A stretch of DNA of 64,000 nucleotides, taken from the NCBI RefSeq assembly GCF_902832845.1, contig NZ_CADFDB010000001.1, positions 620,001 through 684,000 on the forward strand, read 5' to 3'. Below, in pieces: positions 43,833 through 52,217 of the stretch; the stretch's first letter is position 1, and each line of letters opens with the position of its first letter. The notes under the pieces are model-generated. The model was not told where the DNA came from. It made no database searches and saw nothing but the letters and a program-made list of their open reading frames with translations. The DNA is from Burkholderia metallica (GTDB lineage Bacteria; Pseudomonadota; Gammaproteobacteria; Burkholderiales; Burkholderiaceae). A program made the translations under genes and the position numbers.

Positions 43833-44675
43833 ATGTCCGCTCATTTTCCGCTTCGCCATTTCCTTCGCGGCGCGCTCGTGCCGCTGGCCCTCGCGTGCTC
43901 GTTCGCGGCGGCGGCTCCGCTGCAGACCGTGCGGCCCGGCACGTTGCTGGTGGGCTCCGATCTCACCTATCCGCCTTATGCGTATCTGGAGGCCGGCAAG
44001 CCGGCCGGCTTCGACGCCGAGTTCTCGCGGATGCTGGCGCGCCACCTGAATCTCGAACCGGTGTTTCTCGACACGCGGTTCCCGGACCTGATCCTCGGGA
44101 TGAAGGCGCGCCGCTTCGACATCGTGGCGTCCGCGCTGTACGTGACGCCCGACCGCGTGAAGCAGGTCGATTTCGTCCCGTATCTGAAGACGGGCGCATC
44201 GCTGCTGGTCGCGAAGGGCAGCACGTTCGTGCCCAGGACGCCGCAGGACCTGTGCGGCAAGCGGGTCGGCTCGATCAAGGGCGCATCGTGGACGCCGAAG
44301 CTGCGTGCGCTGTCGCAGGATGCGTGCAAGACGACCGGACGCGGCGAGATCGCCGTTCTCGAGTTCCCGACGTCGCCTGAAGCGACGTCCGCGCTGATGT
44401 CGAAGGCGGTCGACGTCCAGATCGAGGACGCAGCCGTGGCTCAGGGGATCCCGAAGCAGACGAGCGGGCGCGTCGAGATCGGCTCGACGACGCTGCTGTA
44501 TCCGATCGTGATCGGCCTCGGGGTGACGAAGGGCGACAGCGGCCTGCTGGGTGCGCTGGAGGGCGCGCTGAGCGACGCAAGGCGCAGCGGCGAGTACGGC
44601 AGCCTCGTGAAGAAATACGGGCTGCAGGAGCCGACGGCCGCCGACGTCGCCGCTGCACTCGGTACCGCGAAGTAG
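43833..44675 (+). CDS. Family 3 amino-acid-type binding protein of the GntR regulon
   Basis: This 280-residue periplasmic binding protein has a signal peptide (cleavage near FAAAAP). Typical family 3 features are LLVGSDLTYPPYAYLEAGKP, GFDAEFSRMLARHL and DIVASALYVTPDRVKQVDFVPY, all at the expected places. It should bind a small polar or zwitterionic compound such as an amino acid or ectoine-like molecule. The start at 43833 has AGGAG upstream. It heads the operon with the permease-ATPase fusion, amidase and EctC homologue, under the palindrome at 43724. Confidence 0.85.
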   Translation: MSAHFPLRHFLRGALVPLALACSFAAAAPLQTVRPGTLLVGSDLTYPPYAYLEAGKPAGFDAEFSRMLARHLNLEPVFLDTRFPDLILGMKARRFDIVASALYVTPDRVKQVDFVPYLKTGASLLVAKGSTFVPRTPQDLCGKRVGSIKGASWTPKLRALSQDACKTTGRGEIAVLEFPTSPEATSALMSKAVDVQIEDAAVAQGIPKQTSGRVEIGSTTLLYPIVIGLGVTKGDSGLLGALEGALSDARRSGEYGSLVKKYGLQEPTAADVAAALGTAK

Positions 44676-44800
44676 GCGCACCGCGGGGCCCGAAGTACGC
44701 ATGACCCGATCATCGCGTGCCGAGCCGGCGCGCATACCCGCACCGGCGTGCACGCTGCGCGCCGGGCGGGGCATCACCCTGCGGGGTCGAGGAGTTTTCG

Positions 44801-46303
44801 ATGCAGTTCGATTGGCACTATGCGTTTCAGTTGTTGGGGGACAAGGATTTCTGGCGCGCCTGCGTCGTGGTCGTCGAACTCAGCGTCGCGGCGTGGGTGC
44901 TCGGGGTGCTGCTCGGCTTTCCGCTGGCGCTCGCGCGGCAATCGCACACGCCGCTGTTGAAGCGGGCGGCGGCCGTCTACATCTGGTTTTTCCGCAGCCT
45001 GCCGCTGCTCGTGCTGCTGGTCTTCATCTACAACTTGCCGCAGGTCTTTCCGGCGACCAGCGCGGTCCTGTCCGATCCGTTCACGGCCGGCTTGATCGCG
45101 ATGGTGCTGAGCGAGACCGCGTATTTCGCGGAGATCCACCGCGGCGGGATCCTGTCGGTGCCGCGCGGGCAGCTCGAAGCGGGGCGTGCGCTCGGCATCC
45201 GATTTACCGGCATCCAGCGGATGATCGTGATGCCGCAGGCGATCCGGATCGCGTTACCGGCGCTCGCGAACGAGTTCATCACGATCGTGAAGCTGACGTC
45301 GCTGGTGTCGGTGATCTCGCTCGCCGAGATCCTGCTCGTCGGGCAGCGGCTGTACACGCAGAATTTCCTCGTGTTCGAAACGATGCTGGCCGTCGCGTTC
45401 TACTACGTGTTGATCGTCACGGTGTTCAGCCGGCTGCTCGGCTATCTCGAGCGGCACCTCGACGTCAGCCGCCGCGCACCCGCGCCGGCCGGCCATACGC
45501 ACGTCGAACTGCCGCTGTCGGCGCCGGCCGTCGCGCCGAGGCCGCGCGCGAACGCCGAATTCGCGCTGCGCATGAAGGGCGTGCAGCAGCGCTACGGGCG
45601 ACACGAGGTGCTGAAGGACATCCATCTCGACGTCGTGCCGGGGCAGGTGGTGTCGATCATCGGCCCGTCGGGCTCGGGCAAGACGTCGCTGATTCGCACG
45701 GTCAACGGACTTGCGCCGGTGAACGCGGGCGAGATCGACCTGTACGGCGAGCCGTTCATCCGGGCGCCGGGTTCGCGTCCGCCGCGTATGTCGCACGAGC
45801 GCATTCTCGATATCGGCATGGTGTTCCAGAGCTTCAACCTGTTTCCGCATCGCACCGCGTTGCAGAACGTGATGATGGCGCCTTGCTATCACCGCCAGGG
45901 CGACGACGCGGCGATTCGGTTGCAGGCGCTGTCGCTGTTGTCGAAGGTCGGGATGCTGGAGCATGCGAACAAGTACCCGCATCAGCTGTCGGGCGGCCAG
46001 CAGCAGCGCGTCGCCATTGCACGCGCGCTCGCGACGCGGCCGTCGATCATGCTGTTCGACGAACCGACGTCGGCGCTGGATCCCGAACTCGTCGGCGAAG
46101 TGCTGAAGGTCGTCGAAACGCTCGCGAAGGAGGGGATGACGATGATCATCGTCACGCACGAGATGAACTTCGCGTTCAAGGTATCCGATCGCATCGTATT
46201 CATGGAAAACGGCCGGATTCTTTACGACGTGCCGCCTGAACGGATTCGCGGCAGCGCGGACGAGCGCGTGCAGGACTTCCTGAAGCACGTTCACTTCGCA
46301 TGA
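44801..46303 (+). CDS. Permease-ATPase fusion of an amino-acid-type ABC transporter
   Basis: This 500-residue protein joins two usually separate subunits. Residues 1-220 form a HisM/GlnP-type permease (five helices, EAA loop EAGRALGIRFTGIQRMIVMPQA at 126-147), a Pro/Ala-rich linker spans about 225-252, and residues 253-500 form the ATPase (Walker A GPSGSGKTS at 288-296, Q-loop MVFQSFNLFPH, LSGGQQQR, SIMLFDEP, VTHEM). A homodimer would make a full transporter. It starts with a GGAG site at 44801; the frame back to 44717 has no similarity. Its stop overlaps the amidase start (ATGA). Confidence 0.88.
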   Translation: MQFDWHYAFQLLGDKDFWRACVVVVELSVAAWVLGVLLGFPLALARQSHTPLLKRAAAVYIWFFRSLPLLVLLVFIYNLPQVFPATSAVLSDPFTAGLIAMVLSETAYFAEIHRGGILSVPRGQLEAGRALGIRFTGIQRMIVMPQAIRIALPALANEFITIVKLTSLVSVISLAEILLVGQRLYTQNFLVFETMLAVAFYYVLIVTVFSRLLGYLERHLDVSRRAPAPAGHTHVELPLSAPAVAPRPRANAEFALRMKGVQQRYGRHEVLKDIHLDVVPGQVVSIIGPSGSGKTSLIRTVNGLAPVNAGEIDLYGEPFIRAPGSRPPRMSHERILDIGMVFQSFNLFPHRTALQNVMMAPCYHRQGDDAAIRLQALSLLSKVGMLEHANKYPHQLSGGQQQRVAIARALATRPSIMLFDEPTSALDPELVGEVLKVVETLAKEGMTMIIVTHEMNFAFKVSDRIVFMENGRILYDVPPERIRGSADERVQDFLKHVHFA

Positions 46304-47673
46304 CGAATGATCCGGGAAAAGCGGAATTGAATGCGGCGGAGTTTCAGCACGGCCCTGCGGTCGAACGCGCATGCGTCGACCGGCTGCGCGCCTGTCTTGC
46401 GCAGGCCGACGCGTATCGCGACGACATCGAAACGGCATGGCTCGCGCGCCGCGACGCCGCAGCGATGGCCGATGCACATGCGTGCGATGCATCGCGGCGC
46501 GCCGGTGCGGCCGGCTTGCCGCTGGCCGGTGTCGTGCTGACGGTGAAGGCCTGCTTCGATTGCGCGGGCTGGATCACGCATGCCGGTTCGCGCGTGCTCG
46601 CCGACGCGCCGCCGGCCGCGGTCGACGCGACGGCGGTGTCGGCATTGCGTCGTGCCGGCGCGGTGCTGGTCGCGCAGACGGCGATGACCGAGTTCGCGTA
46701 CGGTGCGCTCGGCGTGAACCGTGCTTACGGGACGCCGACGACACCGCTCGATGCGCGGCGCGAGCGCGTTGCCGGCGGATCGAGTTCGGGCGCGGCCGTG
46801 TCGGTCGCGCTCGGTGCGGCCGATCTGTCGCTGGGTTCCGATACGAGCGGGTCCGCACGCATACCGGCGGCATTCTGCGGCGTGACCGGATTCAAGCCGT
46901 CGCGCGGACGTTATCCGGACGGCGGCATGCAGTTTCTGTCGACGCGCTTCGATGTGCCGGGCCTGCTGGCCGCGACGGTCGACCTGTGCCGTCGTGCGGA
47001 CGCGGTGCTGTGCGGTCGTGACGAACGGCGGCCGTCGCGCACGCCGGTGCGGGTTCGCGATCTGGATTTCGTCGTGCCCGAGCCGTTCGCGACCGACGAT
47101 CTCGATCCCGTCGTTGCGCGCGCATTCGACGCGTGGCTGTCGCGGCTTGCCGCACACGGCGCGCGGATTCGTCGCCAGCGGCTCGACTGTGTGGCCGAGG
47201 CCGGCGCCGTCGCCCGTGCGGGCGGCATCATCGCGGCCGAAGCGTTCATGCTGCACCGTGCGCGGCTCGCGACGGCAGCGAACCGCTACGATCCGCTGGT
47301 CGGACCGCGCATTGCCGCGGGCGAGCAGGTGCGCGCACACGATTATGCGGCCGCGCTGCTGCGTCTCGCCGCAATGGCCGACACCTACGATGCCGAACTC
47401 GGCGATGCGGATGCGGTGCTGACGCCAACGGTGCCGATGCTGCCGCCGCGCATGACCGATCTTGCCGACGAAACCGCGTACCTCGAACAGAACGGGCGTG
47501 CGTTCCGGTTGACCGAATTCGCGAACCGGCTCGACCTGCCGAGCATCAGCCTGCCCGGCGACCTGCACGATCGACGGCCCGTCGGCCTGCTGATCACCGG
47601 GCGCCGCGGCAGGGACGCGCGGCTGCTCGATATCGCCGCGGCGGTCGAGCGTGCGCTTGCCGATTCCGCATGA
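46300..47673 (+). CDS. Amidase signature family hydrolase (AtzE/GatA-like)
   Basis: This 457-residue cytoplasmic amidase has the Ser-cisSer-Lys triad: Lys83 (TVKACFD), the cis serine in AGGSSSGAAV (about 161-162) and nucleophile Ser185 in GSDTSGSARIPAAFCG. The family hydrolyses amides, ureas and related C-N bonds; substrate cannot be read from sequence. It overlaps the transporter gene by 4 nt, so it acts on the imported compound or its product. AtzE-type amidases of this length often act on small nitrogen-rich acids. Confidence 0.85.
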   Translation: MTNDPGKAELNAAEFQHGPAVERACVDRLRACLAQADAYRDDIETAWLARRDAAAMADAHACDASRRAGAAGLPLAGVVLTVKACFDCAGWITHAGSRVLADAPPAAVDATAVSALRRAGAVLVAQTAMTEFAYGALGVNRAYGTPTTPLDARRERVAGGSSSGAAVSVALGAADLSLGSDTSGSARIPAAFCGVTGFKPSRGRYPDGGMQFLSTRFDVPGLLAATVDLCRRADAVLCGRDERRPSRTPVRVRDLDFVVPEPFATDDLDPVVARAFDAWLSRLAAHGARIRRQRLDCVAEAGAVARAGGIIAAEAFMLHRARLATAANRYDPLVGPRIAAGEQVRAHDYAAALLRLAAMADTYDAELGDADAVLTPTVPMLPPRMTDLADETAYLEQNGRAFRLTEFANRLDLPSISLPGDLHDRRPVGLLITGRRGRDARLLDIAAAVERALADSA

Positions 47674-47734
47674 CCTGCTTTCCGGCGGCAAGGCCTGCCT
47701 TGTCATTTTCCATCAATACTATTAAGGAAAACTC

Positions 47735-48133
47735 ATGATTGTCGTAAGATCGGACGATATCGCCAATACCGAACGCCACGCATGCGGTCCGGGCTGGGAC
47801 AGCAAGCGCATGATCGTCAAACAGGACGGCGTCGGCTACTCGGTCCACGAGACACGGGTTCACGAAGGCGCGGAACTGCATCTGCACTACAAGAACCATT
47901 TCGAAACCAACTACTGCGTGGCGGGGGAAGGGGAAGTCGTCGATACGGCGACGGGCGACGTGCACCGGATCACGCCCGGAACGATCTACGCGCTGAATCT
48001 GAACGATCCGCATATCCTGCGCGCGACGCGCGGCGATCTGCATCTCGTGTGCGTGTTCAACCCGCCGCTGACCGGCCTCGAAACGCACCGGGAAGACGGC
48101 AGTTACGCGTTGCCGGCGGACGGGCACGCGTGA
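47735..48133 (+). CDS. Ectoine synthase homologue (EctC-like cupin), solitary
   Basis: This 132-residue cupin closely resembles EctC, which closes the ectoine ring from N-gamma-acetyldiaminobutyrate. The iron ligands known for EctC are kept (Glu57, Tyr85, His93), as are Trp21, Tyr52 and the block CVFNPPLTGLETHREDGSY. No ectA or ectB is in the window, so ectoine synthesis from scratch is unlikely. EctC can run backwards, and it can cyclise glutamine to the cyclic amidine ADPC. Next to an uptake system and amidase it may process an imported cyclic amidine (inference). It is 61 nt after the amidase gene. Confidence 0.85.
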   Translation: MIVVRSDDIANTERHACGPGWDSKRMIVKQDGVGYSVHETRVHEGAELHLHYKNHFETNYCVAGEGEVVDTATGDVHRITPGTIYALNLNDPHILRATRGDLHLVCVFNPPLTGLETHREDGSYALPADGHA

Positions 48134-48157
48134 CGGCGCGCACCGGCCGCGCGATGC

Positions 48158-48832
48158 TCACGCGGCCTCGCGCTGGCTGCGCTTGATCGCTTCGACGAGC
48201 ATCCGCTCAGAATCGTCGAGATAGCGGGCCAGCGTCGTGACGGCCTCGCTGCGACGGTTCTGCGTGAGCAGGTCGTAGATCTGGTATTCGCGCTGGATCC
48301 AGTCGGGTGTCTGTACGCGCCGCTCGTCGGGGTCGGCAGCAAAGACGAGGCGCAGCTGCGCCGAGATGGTGCGGAAGAACTCGTCGAGCAGCGCCGATTT
48401 CTGCAGCGCGACGATATGCTGATGAAACCGCAGGCTGTGCGTGCCCACGGCCTGCCAGTTCTGCTTGTCGAGTTCGCGCTCGGCCGCCCGGATGGCGACC
48501 TGCATTTTCTCGAGCAGCGCCGGCTGCGCGAGTTCGGCGGTGTTCAGCGCATGCAGTTCGAGCGTGCGGCGCGCGACGTAGAGATCGCGCACGTCCTGGC
48601 GGTTGAGCGTGCGGACGACGACGCCCTTGTGCCGCACGAACGTGACGAGCCCTTCGCGGCCGAGCTGGTGCAGCACTTCGCGCAGCGAATTGCGCGACGT
48701 GTCGTATTCGGCGGCAAGGTCCATTTCGATCAGCGCGGTGCCGGGCGGCAACTTGCCGCTGATGATGTGCTCGCGCAGTTGATGGCTGATTCGGTCAGCG
48801 ACCGACTGTCCTCTCGCTTTTTCGCTTGCCAT
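48158..48832 (-). CDS. GntR-family (FCD domain) regulator
   Basis: This 224-residue protein has a GntR winged helix (about 10-75, GTALIEMDLAAEYDTSRNSLREVLHQL) and an all-helical FCD ligand domain (about 90-215, with the metal-type histidine motif HSLRFHQHIVAL). FCD regulators usually sense small carboxylates. It is convergent with ectC (24-nt gap) and follows the DUF1989 gene by 84 nt on the same strand, sharing its promoter. The two palindromes at 43724 and 49866 are the probable targets. Confidence 0.86.
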   Translation of the reverse strand: MASEKARGQSVADRISHQLREHIISGKLPPGTALIEMDLAAEYDTSRNSLREVLHQLGREGLVTFVRHKGVVVRTLNRQDVRDLYVARRTLELHALNTAELAQPALLEKMQVAIRAAERELDKQNWQAVGTHSLRFHQHIVALQKSALLDEFFRTISAQLRLVFAADPDERRVQTPDWIQREYQIYDLLTQNRRSEAVTTLARYLDDSERMLVEAIKRSQREAA

Positions 48833-48863
48833 GCCGTTCGTTCGCTCCTCTCCTGATCGTGCG

Positions 48864-48885
48864 CCGCCGGCGTGGCGGCCGGCGG
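48864..48885 (-). other. Intercistronic hairpin between the DUF1989 and gntR genes
   Basis: An 8-bp GC stem (CCGCCGGC with GCCGGCGG) with a 6-nt loop lies between the two co-directional genes. There is no U-tract. It may lower expression of gntR relative to the gene before it, or may be chance in GC-rich DNA. Confidence 0.35.
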
Positions 48886-48916
48886 TGTTTCGCCATTCTA
48901 CGGGCTGCGGCGCGCG

Positions 48917-49777
48917 TTACGCCGTCTTGTCGCGCTGCCAGTCGGCCTGCGGCGGCTGCATCCCGTGCTGGCCGCGATACGGCGCGACCGACGGCTGCGA
49001 CCAGCCTTCGAGCAGGCTCGGGGCGAGCCGGTAGACCTCGACGCCGAGCGGCCGGCACACGTCGATCGGGTCGCGCGCGTCGGGGCCCCACATCGGCACC
49101 GACAGGTCGCCGCCGGGGCAGGTGGACATCGCGCACAGCAGGTCGATTTCCGCGAAGAATTCGAGGTAGTCGCCCGGCTTCGCGGGGCACGCCTTCATGA
49201 AGTATTTGTCGTCGCTGTTCAGGCCCGTGCACTGGAACACGTTGAGCACGTCGTGCACGTCGAATTCGGTCAGCCCGTACGGCGCGACGGCGCGCACGAG
49301 GTTCGAGTGGCAGTGGAAATGAAAATCCTCGCCGGTCAGCAGCTTGTTCACGTACGGGTCGCAGCGTGTGCCGAGCAGGTCGTGGACGCGGCCGCCGTCG
49401 CCGTCGACGCCATAGCCGGCAAGCGTGTCGTCGGTGATCGTCGCCATCGGGCGCAGATACGGCAGTGTCGACCAGAGCCGGTCGAACGTGCTCACGTGCG
49501 CGGCCTGCAATTGCCGGGTGCGCGACGCCCACATGCGTTCGCGCGGATTGTGCAGGTTCCACATGTTGAAGTCGGCCACCTGCGGCCCCTCCAGCGTGAC
49601 GATGCGGAACACGTGGCCGGCCGGGACCGTCCATGCGAAGCCGCTGCGGATCGGCACGATATGCGACTCGATGCGTTCGCGCGCGTCCTGGCGTTGGGCG
49701 ATCGCGGAATAGAAGGCAGTGTCGACGTTCAGGACGGAGCCCTTGGTGACCTGGTAGGCAGCGGGATAGTTCGACAT
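48917..49777 (-). CDS. DUF1989 / urea-carboxylase-associated family protein
   Basis: This 286-residue soluble protein has the DUF1989 layout: GFAWTVPAGHVFRIVTLEGPQVADFNMWN, then DDTLAGYGVDGDGGRVHDLLGTRCDPYV and FHFHCHSNLVRAVAPYG, with conserved cysteines in CTGLN, CPAKPGDY and CPGGD that could bind metal. Relatives form the carboxyguanidine deiminase CgdAB and other urea-carboxylase-associated proteins, so deimination of a guanidino or amidino compound is possible (inference). No urea carboxylase gene is present. It has its own strong promoter (49896-49926) and the palindrome at 49866. Confidence 0.82.
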   Translation of the reverse strand: MSNYPAAYQVTKGSVLNVDTAFYSAIAQRQDARERIESHIVPIRSGFAWTVPAGHVFRIVTLEGPQVADFNMWNLHNPRERMWASRTRQLQAAHVSTFDRLWSTLPYLRPMATITDDTLAGYGVDGDGGRVHDLLGTRCDPYVNKLLTGEDFHFHCHSNLVRAVAPYGLTEFDVHDVLNVFQCTGLNSDDKYFMKACPAKPGDYLEFFAEIDLLCAMSTCPGGDLSVPMWGPDARDPIDVCRPLGVEVYRLAPSLLEGWSQPSVAPYRGQHGMQPPQADWQRDKTA

Positions 49778-49865
49778 GACGCGGTACTCTCGGGGAAGTG
49801 GGCAGGTGCGACGATCCGGCTGAAATCCTTTGTGTTGGCCGGTCAGGCGTCAATTCCGATGCATG

Positions 49866-49878
49866 ATTGTTCAACAAT
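49866..49878 (-). promoter_or_regulatory. Second copy of the GntR-type operator, before DUF1989
   Basis: ATTGTTCAACAAT is a perfect 5-3-5 palindrome, followed by TT on the plus strand so that 15 bases match the site at 43724. It lies 17 nt downstream of the -10 box and 88 nt before the start codon, suitable for repression. Confidence 0.72.
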
Positions 49879-49895
49879 TTATCGACGCTTCGGGG

Positions 49896-49926
49896 AGTAT
49901 AGAGGGAAGGCGGGGAGGTGTGTCAA
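49896..49926 (-). promoter_or_regulatory. Sigma70-type promoter of the DUF1989-gntR unit
   Basis: On the minus strand TTGACA (49921-49926) is a perfect -35 and TATACT (49896-49901) a near-perfect -10, with a 19-bp spacer that is slightly long. The expected start point near 49889 places the palindrome at about +11 to +23. Confidence 0.65.
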
Positions 49927-50034
49927 TGGGTGGAAAGTACGGAGGCGCCGGCGTTTCGATCCGCGTTGGGGCGGGCCGCGCGCGCTCGTTCGCCGGGACG
50001 GGAAACGCTCGAGCCGCGCGCGACCGGCAATAAA

Positions 50035-50060
50035 AAACCGCCGGCATGTGCCGGCGGTTT
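50035..50060 (-). terminator. Rho-independent terminator after the Met/Gln-rich exported protein gene
   Basis: A 12-bp perfect stem (AAACCGCCGGCA with TGCCGGCGGTTT) with a 2-nt loop lies 49 nt past the stop, and on the minus strand it runs into TTTTTTATT. Confidence 0.85.
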
Positions 50061-50109
50061 CGGTATCGGATCCAGTCGCTCGCTCGTTCGCGCGCGACGC
50101 AGCGTTGTG

Positions 50110-50652
50110 TCAGGTCTTGATTTCAGGTCCGCGCGCGGCCGGCCGGGCCGGCGCCTCCGGTGCGGGCGCAGGCGCCACCGACCGCGCGGACGGCTGCGCC
50201 GGCACGATGACGAGCACCGGCTCGGGCATTGCCCACGGCGCCATCGCGAACCCGACCGGTTGCGGCATCGGCATCGCCAGTGCGTTGGCGAGCGCGACGT
50301 GCTGGAGCGCCATCATCTGCTGCTGCATGGCGACCATCTGCGCCTGGGCCGCCTGCATCTGATACTGCGCGGCCTGTATCTGCCGCAGCGCGGCGGCCGG
50401 CGGCATGCCGCCCGACGACGACGTCTGCATCTCGAAGCGCGCGCCGCCTTGCGGGCTCTGCCAGCGCCACGTGCTGACCTTCATCGGGCCGACGGCCGTC
50501 TGGACCACGCGTGTTTCGGCTTTCACGGGCACGGCCTGCCCGTCGACGTTGACGAATATCGGCTGGGCGACGGCGGCGCCGGTCTGCCCGGCCAGCGCGA
50601 ACACGGGCGCGAGTGCCAGTGTGCCCGCCGCCATGAACGAACGGAATCGCAT
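50110..50652 (-). CDS. Exported Gln/Met/Ala-rich protein, unknown function
   Basis: This 180-residue protein has a signal peptide (cleavage around AVA-QP). A short beta-rich region (IFVNVDGQAVPVKAETRVVQ and STWRWQSPQGGARFEM) is followed by a helical Gln/Met/Ala repeat-like stretch (IQAAQYQMQAAQAQMVAM), likely a coiled coil, then a Pro-rich tail. I chose 50652 because GGAG lies 8 nt upstream; the ATG at 50658 is too close to it. I do not recognise a family. Confidence 0.6.
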   Translation of the reverse strand: MRFRSFMAAGTLALAPVFALAGQTGAAVAQPIFVNVDGQAVPVKAETRVVQTAVGPMKVSTWRWQSPQGGARFEMQTSSSGGMPPAAALRQIQAAQYQMQAAQAQMVAMQQQMMALQHVALANALAMPMPQPVGFAMAPWAMPEPVLVIVPAQPSARSVAPAPAPEAPARPAARGPEIKT

Positions 50653-50963
50653 CTTCATATCTCCATCAAACAAGACTGATCGAAGCAATAATGAACGAAT
50701 CGTGCGGCTCGCGGAGAGAGCCATCGGCGACTATGCGGGGGCCGGCTTAAACCAGAATTAAAGCGGCGCGAGGCCGCCGTTGTCGTGCCGACAGTGGATT
50801 GCCGGCCATCCCGCAATCGGCATTCAACCTCGTCCCTGCCAGGGGAATCCGGCCGCGCGATGCGACAACAGGCACAATACGGGATTCGCCACGGCGCACC
50901 CGTGTTCGCCTTTCGAACACCGTGCGACCGCGCCGCTGCTGTCCGAGATCCTTCCCAGTCTTC
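50653..50963. other. Intergenic region between divergent genes
   Basis: These 311 bases show no supported gene. They hold the promoters of the exported protein (minus) and the Bcr/CflA pump (plus), but no boxes or repeats stand out. Confidence 0.4.
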
Positions 50964-52217
50964 ATGAATGCCACGCCCACTGCCGCGCGCGAATCGAATT
51001 CGCCGCGTTTCCTGCTTTTCCTGATCTGCCTGTTCGCGTCCGCCGGCCAGCTCGCGATCGACATCTACGTGCCCGCGCTGCCCGATATGGCGCATTCGTT
51101 CGCGACCACGCCGCAGGCGATCCAGTCGAGCGTGTCGGGCTACATGGCGGCCTATGCGCTCGGCCAGCTCATCTTCGGGCCCGTCGCCGACGCGTACGGC
51201 CGCAAGCGCGTGCTCGCGTTCGGGCTCGTGATCTACACGATCGGCTGCCTGCTGTCGCTCGGTGCGCAGAACCTGGAGACGTTCGTGCTGGCGCGCTGCC
51301 TGCAGGGCTTCGGGATCGCGACCACCAACCTGCTGGCGAAGGCGATCATCACCGATTCGTTCTCCGGCCAGGCGCTGATGCATGCGTTCACGTACATGTC
51401 GATCGCGTGGGGGCTCGCCCCGATCGTCGCGCCGGTGATCGGCGCGCACCTGCAGGAATGGTTCGGCTGGCGCGCGTGCCTCGTGTTCCTGCTGGTGTAC
51501 TCGCTCGTGATGTGGGCGCTGCTGTGGCACTACCGCGAAACGCTGCCGAAACCGGTGCATCTCGAGCCGCGCACGCTGATGGCGAATGCGGGCAAGGTGC
51601 TGGCGAGTCCGGTGTTCCAGAGCTGCTTCCTCGCCCAGGGGCTGTGCTACAGCATCCTGCTCGTGTTCAACATCGTCGGGCCGTTCATGGTGCAGACCAC
51701 GCTGCACAAGCCGCCGACCTTCTTCGGCTATCTCGCGCTCGGCATCGGGCTGATGTATTTCCTCGGCGGCCTGTCGAACCGGATTCACGGGCCCGGGCTG
51801 CCGAGCGCCGAGCAACGGCTGCGCATCGGCGCACGCGTGATGGCGGGGGCGTCGGTCGCGATGCTGGTGCTCGCGCTGACCGTCGGGCTGCGTGTGTGGA
51901 CGCTCGCGACGCCGGTGCTCGTGATGGGTTTCTGCGCGGGCGCGATGTACCCGACGCTGATGGCCAAGGGTAATTCGCTGTTCCCGCATATCGCCGGCCT
52001 GACGAGCGCGATCCTCGGTTGCGCGCTGCTGCTCGTGTCGTCCGCGATGATGGGGCTGGCCGGGTTCGTGTCGATCCATGTGCTGACGCCGCTCGCGGTG
52101 TTTTTCGTCGCGCTGTCGTGCATCGTCGTGTGGATGGTCACCAAGCTGCTGCGCTACCTGTCGCAGCAGCAGGCCCCGGCTGCGCCCGTCGCGTGCGGGA
52201 GCGGGGAGGCGGCGTAA
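50964..52217 (+). CDS. Bcr/CflA-family MFS drug efflux transporter
   Basis: This 417-residue, 12-helix transporter has Bcr/CflA features: LAIDIYVPALPDMAHSFATTP in helix 1, the motif A loop FGPVADAYGRKRVL and the helix 5 motif GLAPIVAPVIGAHLQ. Members export bicyclomycin, chloramphenicol or amino acids. The ATG at 50964 gives the normal N-terminus; the frame back to 50799 adds no similarity. A GNAT remnant follows directly after the stop, suggesting a past deletion at this point. Confidence 0.86.
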   Translation: MNATPTAARESNSPRFLLFLICLFASAGQLAIDIYVPALPDMAHSFATTPQAIQSSVSGYMAAYALGQLIFGPVADAYGRKRVLAFGLVIYTIGCLLSLGAQNLETFVLARCLQGFGIATTNLLAKAIITDSFSGQALMHAFTYMSIAWGLAPIVAPVIGAHLQEWFGWRACLVFLLVYSLVMWALLWHYRETLPKPVHLEPRTLMANAGKVLASPVFQSCFLAQGLCYSILLVFNIVGPFMVQTTLHKPPTFFGYLALGIGLMYFLGGLSNRIHGPGLPSAEQRLRIGARVMAGASVAMLVLALTVGLRVWTLATPVLVMGFCAGAMYPTLMAKGNSLFPHIAGLTSAILGCALLLVSSAMMGLAGFVSIHVLTPLAVFFVALSCIVVWMVTKLLRYLSQQQAPAAPVACGSGEAA

